In this document: positions 15,267-24,591 of the stretch, one piece after another | Numbering within the stretch: the stretch's first letter is position 1 | Layout of the letters: the number at the start of each line of letters is the position of its first letter | Assembly (NCBI GenBank): GCA_964508975.1 | Contig: CAZDVQ010000047.1 | Span: 1-35,721 of the forward strand | Length of the DNA stretch: 35,721 bases | Reading direction: 5' to 3' | Source: CAZDVQ01 sp964508975 | Lineage (GTDB): Bacteria; Bacteroidota; Bacteroidia; Chitinophagales; Saprospiraceae | Notes under the pieces: model-generated | What the model was told of the DNA's origin: nothing | The model's input: the letters and a program-made list of their open reading frames with translations, nothing else | Databases searched by the model: none | Position numbers and translations under genes: made by a program

Positions 15267-15386
15267 GCACGCCAGAACACTACCTGGCCTAGCGATGTGA
15301 AGCGGTGGGCTTTAGCCCAGCCTGAAGGGCCGAGCGTCAGCGAGCCGCGTAACGTAGCGCCGCCACGCAGTGGCGGAGGCCCCAAA
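15267..15386 (+). repeat. hairpin-mosaic repeat, family B, copy 2 of the C-B module
   Basis: Same ends as copy 1 (CACGCCAGAACACTAC, GGCCTAGCGATGTG, AGGCCCCAAA), but the second stem is GTGGGCTTTAGCCCA-like instead of CGGCCGTAGGCCG. The closing stem GCCGCCACGCAGTGGCGG matches copy 1. It follows the C element by 36 bp. Confidence 0.85.
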
Positions 15387-15482
15387 AAGAGGAAATGAAA
15401 AAAGGATGAAGTGAGTAAATGATTTGGTTTTTGATTTTTTTTGCGCTTTTAGAATTTTATCTTATTTTGTGATTTCGTTATG

Positions 15483-15594
15483 GGTGCTCCTACGCTACGT
15501 GCGCACTAGACGCTTAGACCTCCGGGCTGGCCGCCAACTCGGCCCCGCTTCGCGGGTCTGGCCCTTGGCCACCGCTCCACATCGCTAGGCCATG
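15483..15594 (-). repeat. degenerate repeat, family B, reversed copy
   Basis: Ends CACATCGCTAGGCC at 15578-15591, the reverse complement of the family box GGCCTAGCGATGTG, and contains a CCCCGC-TTC-GCGGG stem. The far end is diverged. It occupies the leader region of the full-length RHS gene. Confidence 0.5.
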
Positions 15595-15609
15595 TATTGA
15601 ACAACTATT

Positions 15610-15649
15610 CCCCCATTGTTCGGGGGGCAAACAATAAAAGGTGATACAT
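15610..15649 (+). promoter_or_regulatory. leader hairpin and Shine-Dalgarno of the RHS gene
   Basis: A short stem CCCCC-ATTGTTC-GGGGG (15610-15626) precedes AAAAGGTGA, a clear Shine-Dalgarno sequence 6-9 bases before ATG 15650. Such an SD is unusual among the genes here and favours the ATG over the in-frame GTG at 15641. The hairpin could control translation. Confidence 0.5.
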
Positions 15650-18600
15650 ATGAAACGCTTGCTGTATTTCATCCTGCTGACCTCCTGCATCAACTTGTTG
15701 GCAACCCTTTCGCTGCTGGCAGGGGAACAGGTTTACACGGAACCCATGTTACGTCCCGACTTGAACGTGGGGGCAAGCGTCTCCTTGTTCACGCCCCACT
15801 ACAACAGGGTAACCAACTCGCAATGGGTATTCCAGCGCAAGGCGACGGTTTCCCTGGTGTACGGGCGTGCCGACCGCAAGGACAGCGAGGCGAACGAATG
15901 GCAAGTGGCCATCAACTACACCATTTCCTTCCCGGGCACCTACAAGCCAGCGGAGAGCGGAACCCTGGTGATCAGCCACGAGGATGAAACAGCTAATTTC
16001 CAGTCCCTGGCCGTTTTCGAATCCCTGGAGTCCGGCCATGCCAAGGTAAGCATCGACGAAATGCAAGCCAGGAGGAAGGCCACCGACCCCTGGGTGCCGT
16101 ACGACGAGGCAGTTAACATCCCCTGGCTGGAGGATTTCTGGCTGGAACTTTCCATCATCGAGGAACAATACGAGTTGCTAAACGTGACCGCGCAGGTGCC
16201 CCTCACCGACTCGGGTTACGTTTACAGCATGGTTAACCACGACAGCCATGTTCAACTCCAGTGGCCGTTCACCCTTGGTGCCGAGTCGTACGAGCTAGAA
16301 TATACCTTCTGGGATCACTTTACCCAGGCGTTACCCACCACGAATGCCGAGTTACTCAGGAATGCTACCCGGGTCGAGGTATCACGGAACCACTATATCC
16401 TCCAGTCCACTTTCCCCAAGGGGACAATCTACTTCAGGGTCAGGCCTGTTGGTCGCTTCATCCATGCCAGCGTGATGGGGGATTATACCCACAGGCAGTA
16501 CGGCGCTTGGTCTAACGTGACCACGGAATCGACCTTGGACGGGTTCGAGAAGGACAGGATTTGGCAATATACCACCGCGTTCGCCGAGGATGGTTTACAC
16601 AAGAAAGTGGTGAGCTACTACGACGAGACCATGCGTGCCCGCCAGGCGGTGACCTTCCTCAACGACGTTGGTTTAACCCTCGTCGCCGAGACGGACTACT
16701 CGGTTGAAGGGCAGTCGGTCATGAGCATATTGCCCGCGCTTGCCGACACGACCCAGGGTGGCCTTTTCTACAAGCCGGCCTTCAACAAGGATGCCAACGG
16801 CCAAGCCTACGATTACACGGACTTTGACAAGTTCGGCGGCGCGGACCCCCTGGCCACCAGCTCCGGGGCAGGCAGGTACTATTCCGCCGCGAACCCCTTC
16901 AACGACCTGCTTTACAGGGGCTACATACCCGACGCGGAAGGCTACCCCATGGTACAGGCACGCTACAAGCGTGACGGTACCGGCCGCATGGTCGCGCAGG
17001 GCGGGGCGGGCCTCAGCTTCCAACTGGGTTCTGGCCACGAGACCTCGTATTATTACGGCAAGCCCGGGGTTTTAGAGCTCCGTAGGCTTTTCGGCTCGAA
17101 CGTGGGTGAGGTAAAACACTACGAGAAAAACATGGTGGTTGACCCCAACGGCCAGGTGAGCATCAGCTACGTTGACCAGGCGGGCCAGGTGGTGGCCACC
17201 TCCTTGTCGGGGGATACCCCCGGCAACGTGGTAGCGCTGGAAAGCCTTGGCGCCGTTACCTTTACCGAGAACCTCATGGAAAGCGAGCAAAGGCCATACG
17301 GTGTAAGGGGTTCTAGCCTTGATTTTACTTTCCTCAACACCAAGACACAATCAAACTACGCCTTTACCTACGATATCACCGGGGTAAACTACGGGGTGCT
17401 GTTGCCCGAGGGCGAGCTTTGCATGACCTGCGAGTACGAGCTCAAAATCTGGATCACGGGCCCCAACCATAGCCCTGTAACGTTGACCAACGTCACCAAC
17501 GCTACCTTGAACGGCAACACCGTGAGCAGGATTTACACCGGGGCACAGATCGCCGGGCAGCAAATGACCGAGGGGCCTTGTACCTCGGGTTCCTTCGCGA
17601 GCGGTGGACCCATCACCTTCAACGCCACCTTTGGCCCGCTGGGGGAATACCTCGTGTCGAAGCGCTTGCAAGTGTTGACCCCAGACCTTTCAGAAATCAG
17701 GCGCTTCATCATCGACGAGGGCCTTGTACCCGACTCGACAGGGTACATCGACGCGGCCATAGCGGCCATCGACACCATGCAGTGTAACTTCAGCTGCGAG
17801 TCGTACTGCCGCACCTGGGCCCTGGAGACCTACAGCTGGTTGGCCAACGACACCCTGGCCCTTGCCGACACGATAGTGGATTGCATGATGCGCGATTGCT
17901 GGGCGCTGGCCCAATCTTCCATGGCCGCTGCCCAGGAGGAAAACTGCGAGAGTATCAAGGTACAGGCCATCAACCAGCTTTCCCCCGGGGGGCACTTCTA
18001 CAACGCGGGCTTCCTCGCTGGTATACCGAACAACCAGGACATGACATTCCCCGTCAAGGATATTGCAGGTCAAGCATACGAGTTGACGGTTTCCAACACC
18101 GGCGCTATCACCGGTATATTCCTCAACAATGCCCCCGCCATCAACGCGCCGCTGTACATATATGACGAGCCCACGGGCTTACCCTACCTGGTTGATGCCA
18201 ACACCGATTTCTTCACGGACGTTTACTTCAACGAGGGTAGGTTCCAGTCAGGCATGGCGGCATCCCTGTTCCCCTACCACAGGGAAGCTTGCCACTACAC
18301 CGCCTGCCTGGAGTTACAGGAGAGTACCCTGTACAGCAACTGGCTGGCCATCATGGCAGACTGGGAGATGTTTTCCGACAGCATGGTCAACAACCCTGTA
18401 CCCGCCCCACCGGCTGGTATTACCCTGCAAACCTATACCGCTGGACAAGTTAACTGGGAAGCCCTGGCCCTGAACGACCCCTATTTCATCGATGCCGACG
18501 AGGTACCCTTGACCAGCGGTACTTGCAGCCGGCTGGCCCGTTGGAACGCCTTGCTGGCAGACACGGCAGCCTATTATACCTACACCGACCCCAGTACCAA

Positions 18601-21600
18601 CCAGACGACGACGTTTGGCCTATACGCGTATACCCGGCAAGCATACCTGGAAGCCCTGGCGGGCAATCCCGCTACAGACCCCGACTGGCTCATCTGGAAC
18701 TTGACCAGGGGAACCTACGAGACCATGAAACTCAAGATACAAAGGTCATGTAACGGTTGTACCTATTATTCCGACCAGTGGGCCATCATGCCCAACCCGA
18801 CCATACTGGACCTGGATACCCCAGCCGAGGTAGAGGGTGCTGTAGCGGGACAGATGGCGGGGCACTGCGTTTCCATGTGCGAGGCCCAGGTGAGCCTCTG
18901 GGGCCACGACATTGAACAATGGGCCCTGGAAAACTGCGGTGCATACATGTTGGATACCGCGACGGTCAACGGCTACCTGCGTGATTATTGTAACGCCAGC
19001 TGCGGGGCAGAAAACCCCTTTGCCTACCTCATCATGGAGGACGTGCCGACCGACCCATACCTGCAGGCCCTCCAGGCATACATTACTTCTATCTATACCA
19101 ACGGCTGTGCCTCGACAATGTTGAACGAGGTATCGCAGCCTTTCGATAGCGTGTACACCGTTGTAACCGGCACCAACGGGCAGCCTATGACCACCTTGTT
19201 AACCCAGTTGATGCCTTGTTTCACGGACGTGGTGGATTACCTCAACGACCACGTGTTCACGAACCCTTGTTCAACTTACACCGTCAACAACGTGATGTTC
19301 CCGCTTGTGCCTGGAGCAACCACCACGGGTACCGTCACTGGTTACCCGCCCGTATCAGGTAACGGCTATTGCTTTGAAGCGATACAATCTCAAACCCACA
19401 CCGCGTTAAGCTTTGTACAAGTTGAAAATGTACCCTGTTACGGTGGCACGGGCAGGATCGTGTTCCAGTTTTTCGACGAGGCGGGGAACAGGATAGATAT
19501 ATGCGATATCCAGAACGTACGGCAGTTTGAATACCAAGCACCGCTTGGCATCACGGTTACCGGGCCACTGTACACCACGCCGTCGCACGGTTTCCGGTTG
19601 ACGGTGGAGTTGAAAAACGGCCAAACCCTTGCCGCTTACCTACCCATGAACTTCTGGGAAACGGGTTGTACCTACGTGCGTACCGACAGCGTTATACACG
19701 TGCTACCAACCTTCAACACGCAGGTGGTTGAGGTTACCGAGGACGATTTCAGGGTGGAATGTATCCGCCTGTTACGGCAGCGGGCAACCCAGCAGGCGCT
19801 CGACGACTGGAACGCCATGCTCGACGAGGTGTTGACCGGGTACATCAACAACCAGGAGTGTTTGCTAGAGCCCTTTAGCCAACGTTTCGAGGCTACCTAC
19901 AACATCAATGAACACCACTTCACGCTATACTACTACGATCAGGCAGGTAGCCTCGTGCAAACCGTGCCTCCAGCAGGCGTTAAACCCTTGGGGAACCAGG
20001 CATTCGTGACCAATACCGCTGGGCAGTTAACCTGGGATGGCACAAGCCAACCCCAGCACCAGCTTAAAACCAAGTACCGCTACAATACCCTGGGCCAGGT
20101 AACCTGGCAGTCGAGCCCCGACGGTGGGGAAAGCAGGTTCTACTACGACTTTGCCGGTAGGTTGCGCCTCTCGCAGAACGCGAAGCAGGTGGAGGACTCG
20201 AATGACCCGGCCATGCCCGACCGCTGGTCGTACACCGGTTATGACGGGCAGGGCCGTATCGTGGAGGTAGGCCAGATTGATGGCTATAGCCCCTATACCA
20301 ACGGCCAGCTAGACCGTGAGCTCCTGTACCAGTTTACCAACCGGGCAGATTTCCCGTTGGCCAGCGGCGTGAGCAAATCGCAGGTGACCCGCACGCACTA
20401 CGACTTGCCCGGTGCCATGGCCAGCTTTGCACAAAACAACCTGCGTGGCCGCGTGTCGTACACCGAGAACGACGAGGTGAGCACCTACTACGATTACGAC
20501 ATCGTGGGTAACGTGAAAAACCTGATGCACGACGTGCAGGGGTTTGCCCAGAAACGGATAGGTTACGATTACGACCTCATCAGCGGGAAGGTGAACGAGG
20601 TGCGCTACCAGGACGGCCAGGCCGATGCCTTTTACCACCGCTACAAGTACGATGCCGACAACCGCCTGACGGATGTTTATACCTCGCGCGACCACTACAT
20701 CTGGGAACACGACGCGCACTACCTGTACTACGCGCACGGCCCGCTGGCCCGCGTGGAGCTGGGTAACGACAAGGTGGCGGGCAACGACTACCGCTACACC
20801 CTACAGGGTTGGATCCACGGGGTAAACACGCCCGGGCAAGACTTGTTAACCCACGATGCCGGGCAAGATGGCGCCGGGCAAGCCGGCGCGGCCACGAATG
20901 CCAACCGCTGGTTCTCCAGGGATGAATACAGCTACGCGCTGGGCTACCACCAGGATGCCTACAAGCCGATCGGTGGCACGGGCGTGAACCTTGGCGCGGC
21001 GGGTGCCGCCACCTGGGCCAGCGTGTCGGGTAACCTGCAGGGCGGCGTGGGGCTGTACAACGGCAACATAGCCTGGATGGTGACGCAGCTGAACGAGATA
21101 GGTAGGCAACACCTGTCCGACCCCGTGGCCACGCCATCGGGCAGCGCGGAGTTGTACGTGTACAAGTACGACCAGCTACATCGTATCAAGGCCATGAACA
21201 GTTACGGGCTAGATGCCAACGGGAGCTGGGCGGCAGATAACCTGTACGGCTCTGCCTACAGCTACGACGGCAACGGCAACATACGCTCGCTGGACCGCAA
21301 GGCCAAGGGCGTGATGGTTGACCAGCTATCATACCGCTACTACGCGGCCTCCTCGAACGGGGCGGCGCACATAGCGCAGCAGGCAGCGCTGGGCGAGAGC
21401 AACCGCCTGGCAAGGGTGTACGACAACAGCTTTGGCAACCCCAACGACGGCTCGTACACGGGCTCGATAGCCCCTGGCTTGACCAACGCCTACGAGTACG
21501 ACGCCATCGGTAACCTGGTGAAAGACAACACGGAGGGCATAGCCAACATAGCCTGGAACATACAGGGCAAGGTGGACGAGATTACCTACACCGACCCCGC

Positions 21601-23692
21601 CAGGCCGGTAACGCGCTACGGCTACGACGTGGGCGGCAACCGCCTGTACAAGGCATCGGGCAGCGAGACGATCTGGTACATACGCGACGCGAGCGGCAAC
21701 GTGATGGCCATCTACACGGTGACGGAAGCGGTGACGGAAGATTATACCGAGCAGGTGACGCGGCTGTCGGAGGTGCCGATATACGGTAGTAGCCGCATCG
21801 GCATGGAGCGTTTTGAACGGGTGCTGGACGTGCAGCGCGACTGGGATGAGCAAGACCCGGGTCTTTTGCTGCGTTCTATCCGCTTGACGGAGCTCCTGGA
21901 CGACTCGCCGCTGGCCAGCCAGGCCGGGCAGTACACGGGTCAGTACCTGGCCTTGCGCAACCTGGGCGACCAGCCGCTGGCCCTGGATAGCCTTGAACTG
22001 CGGGTGAAAGACCAGCCCGGCGGGGTATCGCTGGCGGGTAGAAACCTGGCCCCCGGCCAGACGCTGCTGGTACTACACGGTGTACCGCAAGACCAACAAG
22101 TGGTGCAGCAGGTGCTTGAACTAGACGGCCCGATGCTGCAAAACGTGGACATCCTGTGGCAGACCAACATGCCGATGCCGGAAAGCGGCACGGTGGTACT
22201 TGACCTAAAAGCCGGTAGCAGGCGCCACCTGCTGGACGCGGCACAGCTGGGTAACATCAACAACCCCTACCGTGACCCGCAAACCCTGAACGTGCTGGCC
22301 GCCCGCCAGACGGTGCTGACCTGGGCGCAAGATACTGCCAGCCTGGCCCGTTGGCAGGGCGTGAGTGCCAAGGATTTGAACACTTACCTGGACTTTAACT
22401 ACAACACACAGCTAGATAAAACACTGAACGAGAGCAGTTACCGCGAGGGTGCGGTGCTGCTACATCGTGGCACGGCACAACCCCTGGAGCTGATGGACAT
22501 GGACCACCAGGAGCTGTACTACGCCGAGTTTAGCAGCTGGGAGTTCGTGCTGGCCGATGGCCCGCGCACCTACCTGCGGGTACGTGGCGCGCGGGTGTAC
22601 GAGCAGAGCAACCACCTGGGCAACGTTTTGACCACATTAAGCGACAAGGTGCTTGGTCGTTTGCCGGATAACGCGTATATTTGTAGCCACTATGAAAGCA
22701 TAGTGGTATCGGCTACCGATTACTACCCCTTTGGCTGGGAGATGCCGGGACGCTCGGTGAACAAGGCTGGGTATAGGTTTGGGTTTAATGGTGTTGAGCG
22801 TAGCCCCGAGATTGGGGATGGCCACAATACTACATACTTCCGTGAGCAAGATACCCGTATTGCGAGGTGGTGGCAGGTGGATCCCAAAATACGTGACTTT
22901 GAAAGCCCCTACGTGATGATGGGCAATAACCCTGTGCTGTTTAGTGATGTGATGGGGGATACATTATCAGGTGATAAAAAAGGTAGAAAAGATTTGAAGA
23001 GGATTGAAAATAAAGTAGAGTATAAAATAAAGAAAACACAACAAAGGATTGAAAAAATGTTGGAACAAAAGGATTGCAATTCAACCAGGCTCACCAAATT
23101 ACAGGGTAGACTGCAAGATTGGCAAAATATAAAAAAAGAAATAAAAATTCTTAAGGAATCTAATACAATGTACTTTATAAATTCACGAGTAAATTATGAT
23201 AATCCACAAACCCAAGGAAACATTGGATACAACGTCAGTAGTAATAGGGTTGAAATTAATTATACTTTAGGCTTGTCTAAATTAGTGCATGAAATGAAGC
23301 ATGCTTATCAATATGAGATGAGAGATTTAAGTTTTTACATTACAAATCTTAGTGCCCCTAGTACTGTAACTAATGGTGGAGCTGCATATGATATTTTCGA
23401 TGAACAAGAAGCCTACGGTAGACAGCTATTTTTCATGGGTTTGACTCCAAGAGATGTGCCTACGGAACAAAAGTATGTAATTGACCTTGGTTATATTCTT
23501 GACCCAAATGTAATTAGATTAAACGTTAAAGATTTTGATGACATGCGAAAAAATGTTTCCCAGATTGCAGCCCAAGGTAACAGTGTAAGAGTAATTCGTG
23601 TTAGATACAAAGACTGGGATGCAGATTTTGTACTTGGAAGATTAGATTATGATTTAAATGACCCTAGAATTAATAAAAAAACAGCAGAGTAA
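15650..23692 (+). CDS. full-length RHS-repeat secreted toxin with HExxH tip
   Basis: A 2680-residue polymorphic-toxin-like protein. A signal peptide (MKRLLYFILLTSCINLLATL) leads a Bacteroidota RHS scaffold. An Ig/FN3-like part lies near 190-290, followed by a conserved stretch near 310-560 (YYDETMRARQAVT, YSAANPF, ELRRLFGSNVGEVKHYEK, DPNGQVSISYVDQAGQV). Cys-rich modules cover about 590-1300 (CNFSCESYCRTW, CNGCTYYSDQW), and YD repeats about 1425-2040. A lamin-tail-like domain lies near 2073-2200 (NLGDQPLALDSLELRV, LAPGQTLLVLHG). The core end near 2315-2437 has NHLGNVLTTL, YPFGWEMPGR, DTRIARWWQVDP and NNPVLFSDVMGD. The tip starts with a Lys/Glu-rich helix, then LVHEMKHAYQYE (His2547, Glu2548, His2551) and DEQEAYGRQ (Glu2585/Glu2587), a zincin pattern. 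GC content falls sharply at the tip. No T9SS C-terminal domain is visible. Confidence 0.92.
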   Translation: MKRLLYFILLTSCINLLATLSLLAGEQVYTEPMLRPDLNVGASVSLFTPHYNRVTNSQWVFQRKATVSLVYGRADRKDSEANEWQVAINYTISFPGTYKPAESGTLVISHEDETANFQSLAVFESLESGHAKVSIDEMQARRKATDPWVPYDEAVNIPWLEDFWLELSIIEEQYELLNVTAQVPLTDSGYVYSMVNHDSHVQLQWPFTLGAESYELEYTFWDHFTQALPTTNAELLRNATRVEVSRNHYILQSTFPKGTIYFRVRPVGRFIHASVMGDYTHRQYGAWSNVTTESTLDGFEKDRIWQYTTAFAEDGLHKKVVSYYDETMRARQAVTFLNDVGLTLVAETDYSVEGQSVMSILPALADTTQGGLFYKPAFNKDANGQAYDYTDFDKFGGADPLATSSGAGRYYSAANPFNDLLYRGYIPDAEGYPMVQARYKRDGTGRMVAQGGAGLSFQLGSGHETSYYYGKPGVLELRRLFGSNVGEVKHYEKNMVVDPNGQVSISYVDQAGQVVATSLSGDTPGNVVALESLGAVTFTENLMESEQRPYGVRGSSLDFTFLNTKTQSNYAFTYDITGVNYGVLLPEGELCMTCEYELKIWITGPNHSPVTLTNVTNATLNGNTVSRIYTGAQIAGQQMTEGPCTSGSFASGGPITFNATFGPLGEYLVSKRLQVLTPDLSEIRRFIIDEGLVPDSTGYIDAAIAAIDTMQCNFSCESYCRTWALETYSWLANDTLALADTIVDCMMRDCWALAQSSMAAAQEENCESIKVQAINQLSPGGHFYNAGFLAGIPNNQDMTFPVKDIAGQAYELTVSNTGAITGIFLNNAPAINAPLYIYDEPTGLPYLVDANTDFFTDVYFNEGRFQSGMAASLFPYHREACHYTACLELQESTLYSNWLAIMADWEMFSDSMVNNPVPAPPAGITLQTYTAGQVNWEALALNDPYFIDADEVPLTSGTCSRLARWNALLADTAAYYTYTDPSTNQTTTFGLYAYTRQAYLEALAGNPATDPDWLIWNLTRGTYETMKLKIQRSCNGCTYYSDQWAIMPNPTILDLDTPAEVEGAVAGQMAGHCVSMCEAQVSLWGHDIEQWALENCGAYMLDTATVNGYLRDYCNASCGAENPFAYLIMEDVPTDPYLQALQAYITSIYTNGCASTMLNEVSQPFDSVYTVVTGTNGQPMTTLLTQLMPCFTDVVDYLNDHVFTNPCSTYTVNNVMFPLVPGATTTGTVTGYPPVSGNGYCFEAIQSQTHTALSFVQVENVPCYGGTGRIVFQFFDEAGNRIDICDIQNVRQFEYQAPLGITVTGPLYTTPSHGFRLTVELKNGQTLAAYLPMNFWETGCTYVRTDSVIHVLPTFNTQVVEVTEDDFRVECIRLLRQRATQQALDDWNAMLDEVLTGYINNQECLLEPFSQRFEATYNINEHHFTLYYYDQAGSLVQTVPPAGVKPLGNQAFVTNTAGQLTWDGTSQPQHQLKTKYRYNTLGQVTWQSSPDGGESRFYYDFAGRLRLSQNAKQVEDSNDPAMPDRWSYTGYDGQGRIVEVGQIDGYSPYTNGQLDRELLYQFTNRADFPLASGVSKSQVTRTHYDLPGAMASFAQNNLRGRVSYTENDEVSTYYDYDIVGNVKNLMHDVQGFAQKRIGYDYDLISGKVNEVRYQDGQADAFYHRYKYDADNRLTDVYTSRDHYIWEHDAHYLYYAHGPLARVELGNDKVAGNDYRYTLQGWIHGVNTPGQDLLTHDAGQDGAGQAGAATNANRWFSRDEYSYALGYHQDAYKPIGGTGVNLGAAGAATWASVSGNLQGGVGLYNGNIAWMVTQLNEIGRQHLSDPVATPSGSAELYVYKYDQLHRIKAMNSYGLDANGSWAADNLYGSAYSYDGNGNIRSLDRKAKGVMVDQLSYRYYAASSNGAAHIAQQAALGESNRLARVYDNSFGNPNDGSYTGSIAPGLTNAYEYDAIGNLVKDNTEGIANIAWNIQGKVDEITYTDPARPVTRYGYDVGGNRLYKASGSETIWYIRDASGNVMAIYTVTEAVTEDYTEQVTRLSEVPIYGSSRIGMERFERVLDVQRDWDEQDPGLLLRSIRLTELLDDSPLASQAGQYTGQYLALRNLGDQPLALDSLELRVKDQPGGVSLAGRNLAPGQTLLVLHGVPQDQQVVQQVLELDGPMLQNVDILWQTNMPMPESGTVVLDLKAGSRRHLLDAAQLGNINNPYRDPQTLNVLAARQTVLTWAQDTASLARWQGVSAKDLNTYLDFNYNTQLDKTLNESSYREGAVLLHRGTAQPLELMDMDHQELYYAEFSSWEFVLADGPRTYLRVRGARVYEQSNHLGNVLTTLSDKVLGRLPDNAYICSHYESIVVSATDYYPFGWEMPGRSVNKAGYRFGFNGVERSPEIGDGHNTTYFREQDTRIARWWQVDPKIRDFESPYVMMGNNPVLFSDVMGDTLSGDKKGRKDLKRIENKVEYKIKKTQQRIEKMLEQKDCNSTRLTKLQGRLQDWQNIKKEIKILKESNTMYFINSRVNYDNPQTQGNIGYNVSSNRVEINYTLGLSKLVHEMKHAYQYEMRDLSFYITNLSAPSTVTNGGAAYDIFDEQEAYGRQLFFMGLTPRDVPTEQKYVIDLGYILDPNVIRLNVKDFDDMRKNVSQIAAQGNSVRVIRVRYKDWDADFVLGRLDYDLNDPRINKKTAE
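22022..22790 (+). repeat. long direct repeat, full-length RHS copy
   Basis: Partner of 12384-13152. The right boundary, after GFNG, is where RHS tips classically diverge. The left boundary lies inside the lamin-tail-like domain and is set by the repeat insertion/deletion in the orphan, not by a domain edge. Confidence 0.9.
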
Positions 23693-23694
23693 TT

Positions 23695-24393
23695 ATGGAA
23701 TCAAATTCAAAGTTGGCGAGAACTTGTAGTTGGATATTATTTACTATAGTTTTATTGTATTTTTCAATAGTAGGGACTAGTTGCCTGAATAAAACTAGCA
23801 AATATGTTCCTTTTAAAGGGGGAGTTTTAACTGTATTAAATGATAGTATTTGTATAGTCAGTTATAGGCATGGGCTATTACATTTAAATAGTTATGTTAA
23901 TTATACAAAAAGGAATCAGTACTATTTTTTTGATTTCCAAAAATCTAATTTTTTCACAACGAATAAAGTTGCCTACATGCCTGTACTAGACACCTTGAGT
24001 GATACTATAAAAATAACCTTGAAAGGAAATAATGACGAACCTATATGTTATTATCCAGTAAGGGCAAAAAAAACGGGATCAAGTGATGATAATAACGAAT
24101 GGGATGAATTCGAAACCGATAAGTATGGTTTGCTTTATTTACCCAATATTTACGAAGATATTGTGTTTATAGATGTTTTTGCATTAGAATATAGGGACAC
24201 CTCGCTCCATTTAGTTTCTTCAAATTTATATCATGATATTACAGTAACCTTGGGTTATAGAAATTCAAATAAAGTTAACATTGATAAAATTAAAATACGG
24301 AAAGATTACACCTCTTTTATTAAAAGGAGGTACTACATGCGCCAAAAAAATTATGAACGCATAAAGAAATCGTATTTTAGTCGATGTGAATAA
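23695..24393 (+). CDS. putative immunity lipoprotein for the RHS tip
   Basis: A 232-residue AT-rich gene starting 2 bp after the RHS stop. An N-terminal hydrophobic segment (about 11-30, WILFTIVLLYFSIVGTSC) ends at a Cys that could be lipidated, although the preceding residues are not a perfect lipobox; otherwise it is an anchored or exported protein. The rest is beta-rich and unlike any family I know (FKGGVLTVLNDSICIVSYRH, NNEWDEFETDKYGLLYLPN), with a basic C-terminus (KRRYYMRQKNYERIKKSY). It shows no obvious similarity to the orphan's partner at 14104, as expected if each immunity protein matches its own tip. Function is inferred from position. Confidence 0.65.
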   Translation: MESNSKLARTCSWILFTIVLLYFSIVGTSCLNKTSKYVPFKGGVLTVLNDSICIVSYRHGLLHLNSYVNYTKRNQYYFFDFQKSNFFTTNKVAYMPVLDTLSDTIKITLKGNNDEPICYYPVRAKKTGSSDDNNEWDEFETDKYGLLYLPNIYEDIVFIDVFALEYRDTSLHLVSSNLYHDITVTLGYRNSNKVNIDKIKIRKDYTSFIKRRYYMRQKNYERIKKSYFSRCE

Positions 24394-24476
24394 GAGATTT
24401 TGACCCAATGTTTAATACCGCTGATGCTTGTTATTTTAGTGAATAATTAGACTGCTCCTATATCCACCTCTGCAGG

Positions 24477-24578
24477 TTGTCTGAACTGTGATTATTATGA
24501 TTAATAAGATAGGCAAACTTGGTGTGTGTCATCACAAAAATCAAATACATCAAAGGAGTCATAGTTCAGACAAAATAA
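24477..24578. mobile_element. C element, second near-complete copy
   Basis: TTGTCTGAACTGTGATT at the left and AATAATG-flanked ATAGTTCAGACAAAATAA at the right, with the shared middle ATGATTAATA and GGTGTGTGTCATCAC. The left terminus lacks the TTATT of the 15115 copy. It lies 83 bp after the immunity gene; that gap holds nothing recognisable. Confidence 0.75.
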
Positions 24579-24591
24579 TGTGCTGATTATT

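Noticed and set aside
15616..15987. 123-codon plus-strand frame overlapping the RHS start
   Set aside because: It is in another frame of the clear RHS coding sequence, with His/Gly-rich shadow composition and no supporting start.
20580..21137. 185-codon Arg/Pro-rich minus-strand frame
   Set aside because: It is a shadow of the GC-rich RHS YD-repeat region; residue composition is that of a codon-complement artefact.
15650..23692. T9SS-secreted RHS protein
   Set aside because: The C-terminus is the toxin-like tip ending DPRINKKTAE, with no beta-rich T9SS sorting domain, so the plug protein in the window is not evidence for this route.
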